A DNA stretch of 64,000 bases, taken from the NCBI GenBank assembly GCA_963580455.1, contig OY756958.1:29772501-29836500 (forward strand), in the 5' to 3' direction. Below are positions 33,360 to 43,933 of this stretch, one piece after another; within the stretch, counting starts at the first letter, position 1; every line of letters begins with the position of its first letter. A program made the position numbers and the translations under genes. Under the pieces are notes generated by a model, which was not told the origin of the DNA, did not search any database, and was given only the letters and a program-made list of their open reading frames with translations. The stretch is from Euonymus europaeus (taxonomy: Eukaryota > Streptophyta > Magnoliopsida > Celastrales > Celastraceae).

Positions 33360-34065
33360 TTTTTTTTTGATGAAAAGAGTAGAACCTTTTATTGATCAAC
33401 AGAGAAAAGATCTACATCCATGTCTACAAGATGGGACATCCATACAGGAAAAGAGGAGTTCCAAGACACCTCCGAAGTAATGGAAAGAGCAAATTGAGCA
33501 ATTGCATGAGCCACTGAATTGCCAGCCCGTCTAACATGGGAAAACACAATAGAATAGAAAGTTGAAGCTAGAGCAAAACAATCATCAAGCACTAACCCCT
33601 ACTCTGATAGACCCAGAACATTACTTTTGAGAGCTCCAATAGTGCACAAAGAGTCACCCTCCAGGATAACATCAAAAAGATCTTCATGAAGAGCCAAACA
33701 TAAACCTGCTCTAGCTGCCATAGCCTCAAGAATCCGAGGTGATGGACAACCACGAAGGGGAAGCGCCGTAGCTGCCAAAAGACCACCATCCTCCTGCCTA
33801 ATTACCACTCCAAGGCCAGCCCGAGAGTTTTCAGAACAAAGGGCTGCATCAAAATTTATTTTGAAAAAACCAGGAGAAGGAGCCTTCCAGACAGTACCTC
33901 CGACCAGCCCCCATTTCTCCCTTCTGCCGGCAATAAGCGAAACCCCCTTGTAGCCCCACCTATCCCATGACCGGGAACATCCGCTTCCTGAATTTGAAGG
34001 CCTCGCATAGCCGACACTAATTGGGTATCATCAGAGGAAGCTGAAACTTCCTGCTGTCGCGACTG
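33360..34065 (-). mobile_element. 5'-truncated LINE upstream of CESA8
   Basis: Starts on its 3' side with a T run (A tail on minus) and reads on minus as an RNase H domain: FKINFDAALCSENSRAGLGV, VIRQEDGGLLAATALPLRGC, EAMAARAGLCLALHEDLFDV, ILEGDSLCTIGALKSN, then VRRAGNSVAHAIAQFAL. The exact 16-bp duplications on both sides mark a recent insertion. Frameshifts (two overlapping frames near 33.6-33.8 kb) show it is dead. Confidence 0.9.
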
Positions 34066-34235
34066 CCCTGTTAATTAATTTGGTTGGTTAGGATAACGGT
34101 TGGAATAAACTGTTTAATGATGATGGTTGTCCAAAAACAGTAACAAAATGTTGGACTTCAGCCTGGGTAAACCTTGCTAGAATGATTTAGAAAGAAAGTC
34201 CCGACTGTCCGAACTGGACCCAGCTATTACTCCTA

Positions 34236-34398
34236 GTTAGGTAGCTAAAGATGTACACAGCCCAACCAAAGCCTTCCTTGAAGTTCCCGCAAAAATTTTA
34301 AAAGATTTCGTAACAAAATATGCAGACGTTGCTTCCCATCTCTCCCTCTCTCGGCATAACAAAAACACTGACGCCCCAACCTCCATACCTCACCAACC
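34236..34398 (+). promoter_or_regulatory. Secondary-wall MYB elements in the CESA8 promoter
   Basis: GTTAGGTA at 34236-34243 fits the MYB46 response element (RKTWGGTR), and CACCAACC at 34391-34398 fits it on the other strand and contains the AC-type element ACCAACC. Both lie within 345 bp of the CESA8 start codon. MYB46/MYB83 control of secondary-wall CESA genes is established. The second site may already be in the 5' UTR. Confidence 0.5.
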
Positions 34399-34578
34399 AC
34401 CACCCTCTACTTCTCTTCAACATTACAAAACCTCTAGTATGAAATTCTCTCGAACATCCACACTGCATACCCTACGGGACTTCATATATAAAACAAGACC
34501 CAGATAAGGATTGAGCAGGAAGGGAGACCTGTAAGCAAGGTTTGGACAATTGGGTTTCAGGGGAGGTGTGAAGCCAAG

Positions 34579-37500
34579 ATGATGGAGTCTGGGGTTTCCA
34601 TATGCAATACCTGCGGTGAGCAGGTGGGGCTCAATGCCAATGGAGAGCATTTTGTGGGCTGCCATGAGTGCAATTTTCCCATTTGCAGAGCTTGTTTCGA
34701 GTACGAGTTCAAGGAGGGTCGGAAATCTTGCTTCCGGTGTGGTTCTCCCTTTGATGGTATTTCTCTATCTTGTGATCCCTTTTGGATTCCACTTCTAATA
34801 CCTGGTTTGTTTTATAGGCTTTTGATTCTTACATTTTCTCTCTTGTTATCACACTTGCTGATTAGTGCAATGAGGCTCAATTTTGAGTTATTGAGGCTTT
34901 ATAGACCGAATTTTTATGTGGATGATATCTGGTTTCTGGTGCGTTTGTCAGCAATTGATGGGGATTGAATTGTAATCACTTGTATATGCTTTTTTTGGGG
35001 GGGGGTGAAGTGTTTATCTTGAGAATTGCATGAATCCAGATGACAATTTATATCGAGAATCAACATGTACTATTTTTCATTCGGTTAATTCCTGCCATGG
35101 AGGAGAAAGAGTAGTAATGCTTGAATATGAATTCCTTGAACATCTTTGAATAGTTTCTTTTGTTCAGAACTCAAAGTGAGAGTGAAGCGAGATCCAATTT
35201 TTCCTGTCCCGACATTAATTGATCCGTCTTCTAAGTCATGAATTGTTTTCTTTCTGCATTTGTCCTATTTTCTTCTAGTATCTTAACAATGACATGGCTG
35301 CAACTTACCAGAGAACTTGTTGGATGATATGGAAGAAAAATCAGTCAGTCGATCTGCAGTGGCAGCTCATGTCAATGATTCTCAGGTATAATTGTCTCTG
35401 AACTGTTTGTTACTGCTTATACAACTCTAGGTTGAAGATAATAACGAATTAGGTCAAGATTTTAGGGAAGGAAACATACGCAATCATAGTTGTTACATAT
35501 ATTGTTTCCAAGATATTGATTCAACGCTGTACCTTTCATTCATTCTGGTCTGTGCAGGATGTTGGAATTCATGCTAGACACATCAGTAGCGTGTCTACCG
35601 TAGATAGTGGTAAGTAAAATTGCACTTTTGTATCATATTTTTCATTTATTTTAATTTTATATGTTACTTTTCTTTACTGTATTTTATTGTGCTTGAATGA
35701 AGAAATGAACGATGAGTCTGGGAATCCAATCTGGAAGAATAGGGTTGAGAGTTGGAAGGATAAAAAGAACAAGAAGAAAAAAGCTGCAACTAAGACAGAA
35801 AAGGTGGCTCAAATTCCACCCGAGCAACAGATGGAAGAGAAGCAGTAAGTATAAGAAAAGTGAATAATTCCTGGAGAGTGCATGAACAGAAAAATAATCA
35901 TACATGGCCCCATGGATTAAAGTAAAAGATGCTCGTTCTTTTTGCTTCAAATTGATTTTGAAATAGTTTCTTCCATATTGAAATCAAATGATTATGTAGG
36001 AGTCAAGTAGATTTTTTAATAAATTTGTTGCCACATATCACTCCAGATTTGTACCTTTTCTGAAGGTTATCCATTTCGGGCACTTGTATTAGTTTAAATG
36101 GAACACTAATAAAAAATCTCCTTTCAAGACATTGATGACAAAATGTTCTTAAGATGTCAAGTTTCAGTTGTAAATTTTACTCCTCGTAATTCAACTAGTA
36201 TGTCATCTATCAGGCGAATGTGTATGAGGAAAGGAGAGTTTGTTTGAAAAATTTTCTACACAATACAGAGTGGTTATGAACCATGAGATTATTTAAAGAC
36301 AATATCCCTGTAATTATAAGGAAACTCTGATTATAAGTCCTTGAGGTCTTCTAACGTCATTGACCATATTTATTCAATGTAAAAGAAGAAATCATGTTGC
36401 TCCTTGCGAACTGATGTAATCACTAAAATGCAACATTATACTTTTGCAGGTCCCAAGAGGCAGCAGCAGCGCAGCCACTTTCAACTGTCATTCCTCTTCC
36501 TAAGAACAAAATCATGCCATACAGATTTGTAATTATCATGCGACTGATCATTCTAGCCCTCTTCTTCCATTACAGAATAACAAATCCTGTTGACAGTGCT
36601 TATGGTTTGTGGCTTACTTCTGTAATATGTGAGATATGGTTTGCTGTATCTTGGGTGCTGGATCAGTTTCCCAAATGGTCTCCCGTAAGCAGAGTAACAT
36701 ATATCGACATGCTTTCTGCAAGGTAATAGCTCTGGGGCAAAGGTTCTTGTTGCACAAATAATGTTGTTGGACATGGAAAAGTAATAATGCTGAAAACTCA
36801 TTTTGTATGGGGTGTCAAACTTTTTACACTTACAGTCGTTTGATAATATCACCATATGACATACACCTTAACTGCTTTCAAAACTACTGAAGACAATTAA
36901 AACCAAACTATAGTTCTGAAACTTGTATTTTAAAGAAAAGTTTCTTCTGCATACTCATCAATGTTGTAAGATTGAATTATAATCACCAGAGTCAACCATG
37001 ATAATTGGGAATACTAGTTGACTGAAACTATATTTAATATTCCTGATATAACAAGCTACCTGTCAAATGAATAGATTTGGATGTCCACTGAATGTGTATT
37101 CATGACTGTGGTAGGTATGAGAGAGAGGGTGAACCAAGCGAGCTTGCTGCTGTGGATTTCTTTGTGAGTACAGTTGATCCACTGAAAGAACCACCTCTCA
37201 TCACTGCCAATACTGTTCTTTCCATCCTTGCTCTCGACTACCCTGTGGACAAAGTCTCCTGCTATGTATCTGATGATGGTGCTGCCATGCTTACATTTGA
37301 ATCTCTAGCAGAAACAGCTGAATTTTCCAGGAAATGGGTTCCGTTTTGCAAAAAATTTTCAATTGAACCCCGGGCACCTGAGTTTTATTTTTCACAGAAG
37401 ATTGATTACCTGAAGGATAAAGTGCAACCTTCTTTTGTTAAAGAACGTAGAGCAATGAAGGTAAGCACCTGAAATGTCAAGCCACTTTATGATTGAAGCA

Positions 37501-40500
37501 AGTTTTGGGCATGTGCTTCCTGATATCTATTATCTTATTATTGTCTACTGGATTGGTTTACAGAGAGATTATGAGGAATTCAAAATACGAATCAATGCGT
37601 TGGTAGCGAAGGCTCAGAAACCTCCTGAAGAAGGATGGATAATGCAAGATGGAACATCATGGCCAGGAAATAATACACGTGACCACCCTGGCATGATTCA
37701 GGTTAAATTTATATATTTGTCATTCTGTTTCATTCTTTTGTAAATGGAATAATGTTTCGTTTTCTTTGCAATATGCCATTTAGCTCTCTGGAAAAACATA
37801 ATGCTCCAACTATCATAAGCTCTAATAATGCCAGCAATAGTAGATGAATGGTGTGCACTAGATATGTCGCTGATTTTTTCAATGTTTTGGAGTGTTGTCT
37901 AGAGTTGTTTGATCAGTATGTCTTTTAGCCAAATGTGTGAAATTCAGCATAAGAATTTACCTTATACGGGAAGTTGCACAACTATGTATCCCCTCCTATT
38001 TTTATGTCATCAGATTTGAAGTTTAAGACCTCTGGTAGATGAATTCCTTGGTACTCTTCGGAATCATTGAACATATTCCTAGGATTCTTTTAGAATGCAT
38101 AAATATCAACTTTTTATGCAGGCTTATTCTTCAATTCCTGTAATTAACTTCTTGAATATTTTTGCGTTTCCTTTTGAGGCAATGATAATTGTTCTCTACG
38201 TATCAGATTCATTTCAATTCATATTAGCCATTAGTGCCTGTGTTCATTGAAGTTTCCCTCATAACACCATATACACAGAAAGTTGAATTTCAAAATGACT
38301 TTTGACCCTTTCAGGTTTTTCTTGGACATAGTGGTGCCCGTGACATAGAGGGAAATGAACTTCCCCGACTTGTCTATGTCTCGAGAGAGAAGAGGCCGGG
38401 TTATCAACACCACAAAAAAGCTGGTGCTGAAAATGCTTTGGTATGGGTGCATGTAGCTTAACATCGGTGGAATTTCATATTGAATTTCAATGTTCTTATC
38501 TTTTATTTGATGAATGGCTTCATACAGGTGAGAGTGTCTGCAATTCTCACAAATGCTCCATACATTCTTAATCTTGATTGTGACCATTATGTCAACAATA
38601 GCAAGGCTGTTCGAGAGGCAATGTGCTTTATGATGGATCCACCAGTTGGCCGAGATGTATGCTATGTGCAATTCCCTCAGAGGTTTGATGGCATTGATCG
38701 AAGTGATCGATATGCCAACCGCAACACTGTCTTTTTTGATGTAAGATTAAAGCTTCTTGTCCCATTGGTTAAATTATTACGTTGGTTATAACTTAAAAAG
38801 AGATCTGGACAATAATATCATTGAGGAAAGTATTTCCAAAACAGTTTCAGGTTCCTATAACAGAAATAAAAAAAGGCAATCAATATGAAATTTTAATTTA
38901 TTTGTTCGGAAAATATAATTCATCCCAATCTGGACAGTTTATACAGATAGATTTCTTCTCATTATAAATATAATTTAGCTACTATTGAAATCCTTTGGTT
39001 GTAAATGACAGTTATGTAATATTGTGGTTCTGGTTCCTGCAAGTAGGTGACTGGCTAGTCTTTTGAGTATTGACAACTCTTTGATTCCAATTTCAGGTTA
39101 ACATGAAAGGACTGGATGGAATCCAAGGACCAGTTTATGTGGGGACTGGTTGTGTTTTCAATAGGGAAGCACTTTATGGCTATGGGCCTCCATCAATGCC
39201 TAGCATACCCAAATCATCCTCGTCCTGTTCTTGGTGTGGCTGCTGCTCCTGTTGCTGTCCTGCCAAGAAGGTTACTAAAGATCCTTCGGAGCTCTATCGA
39301 GATGCAAAACGAGAAGAGCTTGATGCTGCCATCTTTAATCTCAAGGAGATTGATAGTAAGTCAGAAAACTTTACACAACTCAAATTACATCAATAGTTAC
39401 AGAGGCTGGCTAATTGAGATATGCATGGCCCTTCATGTACAGATTATGATGAGTATGAGAGATCAATGTTGATCTCACAGATGAGCTTTGAGAAAACATT
39501 TGGATTATCTTCTGTCTTCATCGAGTCTACGCTAATGGAGAATGGAGGAGTTCCCGACTCTATCAACCCATCAACACTCATCGTAGAAGCAATCCAAGTA
39601 ATTAGTTGCAGCTATGAAGAGAAGACTGAGTGGGGAAAAGAGGTAAAATTTCAATCCTTATTCCATGGTACTCTACTGCAATTTTTTGTAACTTAGAGGC
39701 CTCTTGCTAAAAATTTCTTTTCAGATTGGTTGGATTTATGGATCAGTTACTGAGGATATCTTGACGGGCTTCAAGATGCACTGCCGAGGATGGCGGTCAA
39801 TTTACTGCATGCCTTTAAGGCCTGCATTCAAAGGATCTGCACCTATCAACCTGTCAGATCGACTGCATCAGGTTCTCAGATGGGCACTTGGATCTGTTGA
39901 AATCTTCCTCAGCAGGCACTGTCCACTCTGGTATGGATTTGGAGGAGGGCGCCTAAAATGGCTTCAAAGATTGGCATACGTAAACACCATTGTCTACCCA
40001 TTCACATCCCTCCCTCTCGTCGCTTATTGCTCAATACCAGCAATTTGCCTTCTTACAGGAAAGTTCATCATACCAACGGTAATGCTATCTATCTACCACT
40101 TCCTCAAGTCCAACATATTGAATTTTTGTTCACTAATCTCACCCTTTTAGCATGCAGTATCTAACGAAGTACTTAATTTTCACCTCATTTTGTATCTTGC
40201 TTCAGCTTTCAAACCTGGCAAGTATCCTGTTTCTTGGGCTCTTCATCTCTATCATCCTAACCAGTGTGCTTGAGCTGCGATGGAGTAGTGTCAGCATTGA
40301 AGACTTGTGGCGTAACGAGCAGTTTTGGGTGATTGGAGGTGTTTCAGCTCACCTATTCGCCGTCTTCCAGGGATTCTTGAAAATGTTGGCTGGTATTGAC
40401 ACCAACTTCACTGTCACAGCGAAGGCAGCCGATGATGCAGATTTTGGTGAACTATACATTGTCAAATGGACAACACTTCTGATCCCCCCAACAACTCTCC

Positions 40501-40793
40501 TCATTGTGAACATGGTAGGTGTTGTAGCTGGATTCTCCGATGCATTGAACAAAGGATACGAAGCATGGGGGCCTCTCTTTGGGAAAGTGTTCTTTGCTTT
40601 CTGGGTTATTTTTCATCTCTATCCATTCCTCAAGGGTCTGATGGGTCGCCAAAATCGTACACCAACCATCGTTGTGCTCTGGTCCGTGCTGTTGGCCTCT
40701 ATCTTCTCCCTTATCTGGGTCAAGATTAATCCTTTTGTGGGCAAAGTAGATAGCTCAAGCATAACCCAAACCTGCATCTCCATAGACTGCTAA
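34579..40793 (+). CDS. CESA8: Cellulose synthase A catalytic subunit 8 (secondary wall)
   Basis: Thirteen exons: 34579-34756, 35312-35385, 35558-35609, 35703-35844, 36450-36722, 37115-37460, 37564-37701, 38315-38440, 38528-38740, 39097-39355, 39443-39642, 39725-40078, 40206-40793; 980 aa (Arabidopsis CESA8 is 985). N-terminal zinc RING finger (CNTCGEQ ... [16 protein letters not shown] ... CFRCG). Then two membrane segments (exon 5), the glycosyltransferase domain with DDG (about 293), DCD (460-462), TED (676-678) and QVLRW (716-720), a class-specific Cys-rich stretch ([18 protein letters not shown]) and about six C-terminal membrane segments. MMES start, EYEFKEGR and the short variable region point to CESA8/IRX1. 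It polymerises UDP-glucose into cellulose in the rosette with CESA4 and CESA7 during secondary wall formation. Confidence 0.96.
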
Positions 40794-41643
40794 GAGATAC
40801 TAAGAACTACGTCTCCAGTGTTTGGTTTGATATGTCGAGAACACGTTACCTGAAAGCAGGAATCCTTGTAATCAGTTGCCTGTTCTGATTTTTGAACAAT
40901 TAGTACTTTTTTCCCCTCGAGTGTAAATCTGAAGAACTACTGTGAGCGATATGCACCAATGTAAATTGGGTGGAATTCCTTGATATATATCATAAAATCT
41001 GAAAGAAATAAAAACGTATATTTGGTGCATCAAGATGCAGGACAATGAGGGATATCATCATGATTTGATTTGGTTTTCCCTTTTTTCTGCACCAAACTCT
41101 CCATCATGAACATGAGCAACCACCATTTGATTACAGCAACAGCAATAAGAAATGAGTAGAAAATATGTAGTATGATGTACAGAGTTGGGACTGGTCCCCC
41201 AAGGAATTATAAGAAAGAGAAATAAAAACAAAAAGTCGGAGTAGCTGGCAGCACGCAAAGTCCAGCCGGACTTTTTTTAGTATTAACCTACAATTATTAT
41301 TATTATTTTAATTTGGCAAGTATTGTCTTGACCTTTGTACCAAAACCCTTCAACATTAATTCCGTTAGGCCACGTGTTGCTAATATCGACCGACAATAAT
41401 ACCCTTTTCCTTATAATCTCCAAGAAGTAACGTTTAATGGAATTTAATAATAATAAAAAAGAGAGGATTAGAGCAGTTTTGTAAATAAGCCGAGATTCAA
41501 GGGCTTCAAATCATCATTAACTGTGTATCACACTGAAGTAAACTACTGCAGTATGCTACTTCTAATCCTCCTGCTTCGCTTTTAACTTCACTTCCAACGT
41601 TCTTCCCAATTCCCCAACACAGCTCACTTCAGCAACAACCACA
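40794..41643. other. CESA8 3' UTR and RLP promoter
   Basis: No gene. The first part should be the CESA8 3' UTR; 41.3-41.64 kb is the upstream region of the receptor-like protein gene. Confidence 0.5.
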
Positions 41644-43083
41644 ATGGCACCACCACCACTTCTACTGTCTCTCCTCCTCCTCCTCCTCACTTCCGCCGCT
41701 GCCGCCACCATCACCAAAGCTCTACCTCCCACTCCTTCCTCCACATCCAACTCCTCCAAAGCTCTACCTCCCACTCCTTCCTCCAAATCCAACTCCTCCA
41801 AAGCTCTACCTCCCACTCCTGCATCCGCCTCCCACTCCTCCAAAGCTCTACCTCCCTCTCCTTCCCCCACCTCCCCCCACACTCCCTCCACCCCCATCAG
41901 AGCACCCTCTCCCACTACCCCCACCACCACCCACTCCACTTTAGATCCCAAACAAGTTAGAGCCCTCCAATCCCTCAGCGTCCCCACTGTTAGGGACCCC
42001 TGCATTCAACCTTCCCCTCACAACACCACCCTCTGCGACTCCTCCTCACCCTTCCGCCACGTCATCCAACTTCACCTCCAGAACTGCTCCTCCGACCTCT
42101 CCCTCACCTTTACTGCCCTCAATTCCCTATCTACTCTCCAATCCCTGTCCTTCACAAACTGCCCTTCACTCTCTGCTGTCCGATTCCCCTCAGATCTCTC
42201 CCTCTCCCTCCACTCCTTCTCTTCTGTCCACTCCTTCCGCCGCCTCACCGGCAGCTGGCTCGCTTCATTTGAGAACCTCACTGACCTCACTGTGACCCAA
42301 ACGTCGGTGAATACGAGAGGGCTTTTTGTGATTCTGGGTAAAATGCACAAATTGAAGTCTGTTACCATCTCTAATGCTAACCTTACTGGGTATGTAAGCA
42401 AGCATCTTCCTCAGAACCTTAGTTACATAGATTTGTCAGGTAATAAGCTTAAAGGAGGGATACCCACTTCACTTACAATGCTTGAGAATCTTGAAGTGTT
42501 GAATCTTTCCTCCAATGCAATTACTGGCGAGATCCCAGATGGATTTGGAGACTTGATTTCTTTGAAGAATGTCTCATTGAAGTCCAATTCTTTATCTGGG
42601 TCAATCCCAGATTCAATTTCGGCGATTCCGGGTTTGGTTCATGTTGATCTTAGCTCGAATCAGTTGAACGGGACGGTGCCCGGATTCTTATCCAAGATGA
42701 AGCAATTGAAGTACTTGAATCTCGAGAACAATGCGTTTCATGGGGTGCTGCCTTTCAATGCAACATTTTTGAAGAAATTGAGTGTGTTTAAGGTTAGTGG
42801 GAATACCAATTTGTGCTACAATCATTCAGTTTTGTCATCAAAATTGAAACTTGGGCTTGCCCCCTGTGACAAGCACGGATTACCTATGTTGCCTCCGGCA
42901 TCAACAGATGATTCATCAGATGATAGTCAGAGCGATTCATCAGATTATGGTGATGAAGATGATTCAGGTAACAAGGAGAAACATCACGGACCAAATAAAG
43001 TTGTTCTTGGTGTTGCTATTGGACTTTCTTCTATAGTGTTCCTCATCGTCTTCCTCATCCTCCTCTCTAAATGTTGCCGTTGA
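41644..43083 (+). CDS. RLP51-like: LRR receptor-like protein, RLP51/SNC2-like
   Basis: Intronless, 479 aa. Signal peptide ([20 protein letters not shown]), then a Ser/Pro-rich region of repeated KALPPTPS units (residues 25-95), the cap region [20 protein letters not shown] with Cys pairs, about seven LRRs (for example [58 protein letters not shown]), a closing Cys pair ([14 protein letters not shown]), an acidic linker, a membrane segment ([20 protein letters not shown]) and a four-residue cytosolic tail (KCCR). No kinase domain, so a receptor-like protein. The layout and its place between CESA8 and DOT4 fit RLP51, which in Arabidopsis is SNC2, a plasma-membrane immune regulator. Confidence 0.88.
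   Translation: MAPPPLLLSLLLLLLTSAAAATITKALPPTPSSTSNSSKALPPTPSSKSNSSKALPPTPASASHSSKALPPSPSPTSPHTPSTPIRAPSPTTPTTTHSTLDPKQVRALQSLSVPTVRDPCIQPSPHNTTLCDSSSPFRHVIQLHLQNCSSDLSLTFTALNSLSTLQSLSFTNCPSLSAVRFPSDLSLSLHSFSSVHSFRRLTGSWLASFENLTDLTVTQTSVNTRGLFVILGKMHKLKSVTISNANLTGYVSKHLPQNLSYIDLSGNKLKGGIPTSLTMLENLEVLNLSSNAITGEIPDGFGDLISLKNVSLKSNSLSGSIPDSISAIPGLVHVDLSSNQLNGTVPGFLSKMKQLKYLNLENNAFHGVLPFNATFLKKLSVFKVSGNTNLCYNHSVLSSKLKLGLAPCDKHGLPMLPPASTDDSSDDSQSDSSDYGDEDDSGNKEKHHGPNKVVLGVAIGLSSIVFLIVFLILLSKCCR
41716..41883 (+). repeat. 42-bp coding tandem repeat in the RLP gene
   Basis: Units starting AAAGCTCTACCTCCCACTCC at 41716, 41758, 41800 and 41842, giving the KALPPTPS peptide repeat. Period 42 bp exactly, so copy number can change without frameshift. 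Confidence 0.93.
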
Positions 43084-43933
43084 TGGGAGGGTATTGTGAT
43101 TGTTTATTTAGGATGTAGATTAGGAAGAAATATTTATTAGCGATTTATATTTTGTTCAATTTGTTTATTATTGTATACATCTTATTATGAAGAAGATTAA
43201 TAGTTGTAGGGGGAAAAACTGAGGGAGGAGTCATTGTTTTGGTGTGTAATTTTTTTTGCTGCATTTGTCATTGGAGCAGCGGGTGGATTCTTTGCTATAT
43301 CAGCATTTGGTCATTGTTTGGTGTACTATTGGCTGCCACTGAGTGGGAAAAGTATGCATCTTTCTTGAGCTAAACGTATTTACTTTGTTGAGTTTTTACT
43401 CAATTTAGGCTCACTTCCCCTTCTCGTAAATTCAAGGTGACTTGCACCATGGAGGTGTTCTGAATGATTGACAATCATGAATATGTTAACGGGCAAGTTG
43501 AGACATGAATGATTATAGGGGCGTACAAATCCAATTCGCAACCAAGAAATTGATCCGAATCTGAACTCTGGTCATGAATAATCGTTCCGAACTGTGGTAA
43601 TGAATGTGGATATGGAGTTTTGGAATGACGTTCATGAATGCTAATACCGAGTTTTGGTCTAAAAGATATTGCATGCACTGTCTGTGGAATGGGCTCAACA
43701 TTGATGTCAATTAGTGTCCCTAAGATATCTGAGGAATAATGCCGAGCCTCCATACCAACTGAAATCCTCGCCTGGAAAATATTTATCGAGGCAAACAATA
43801 ATAACTCAGGAAAATTCCAACGGTTCATGATAATTAGCTTTTTATGGGTTAAGAATATGCCATTAGGCCATGCCCTTAGTGCGAATAGTGAACTCCTTTA
43901 CACCCAAACTCCCAGCCTTGTGATAGTCTTGAT
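43084..43933. other. Convergent 3' ends of RLP and PPR genes
   Basis: The two genes converge here. An open stretch on minus (43828-43475) has no recognisable motif and probably lies in the PPR gene's 3' flank. Confidence 0.5.

Noticed and set aside
41562..42005. 147-codon ORF on minus opposite the RLP gene
   Set aside because: Mirror of the Ser/Pro-rich repeat; no independent evidence.
43475..43828. 117-codon ORF on minus downstream of the PPR gene
   Set aside because: No recognisable motif, no splice link to the PPR gene, which has a complete C-terminal CRGFW end and stop.
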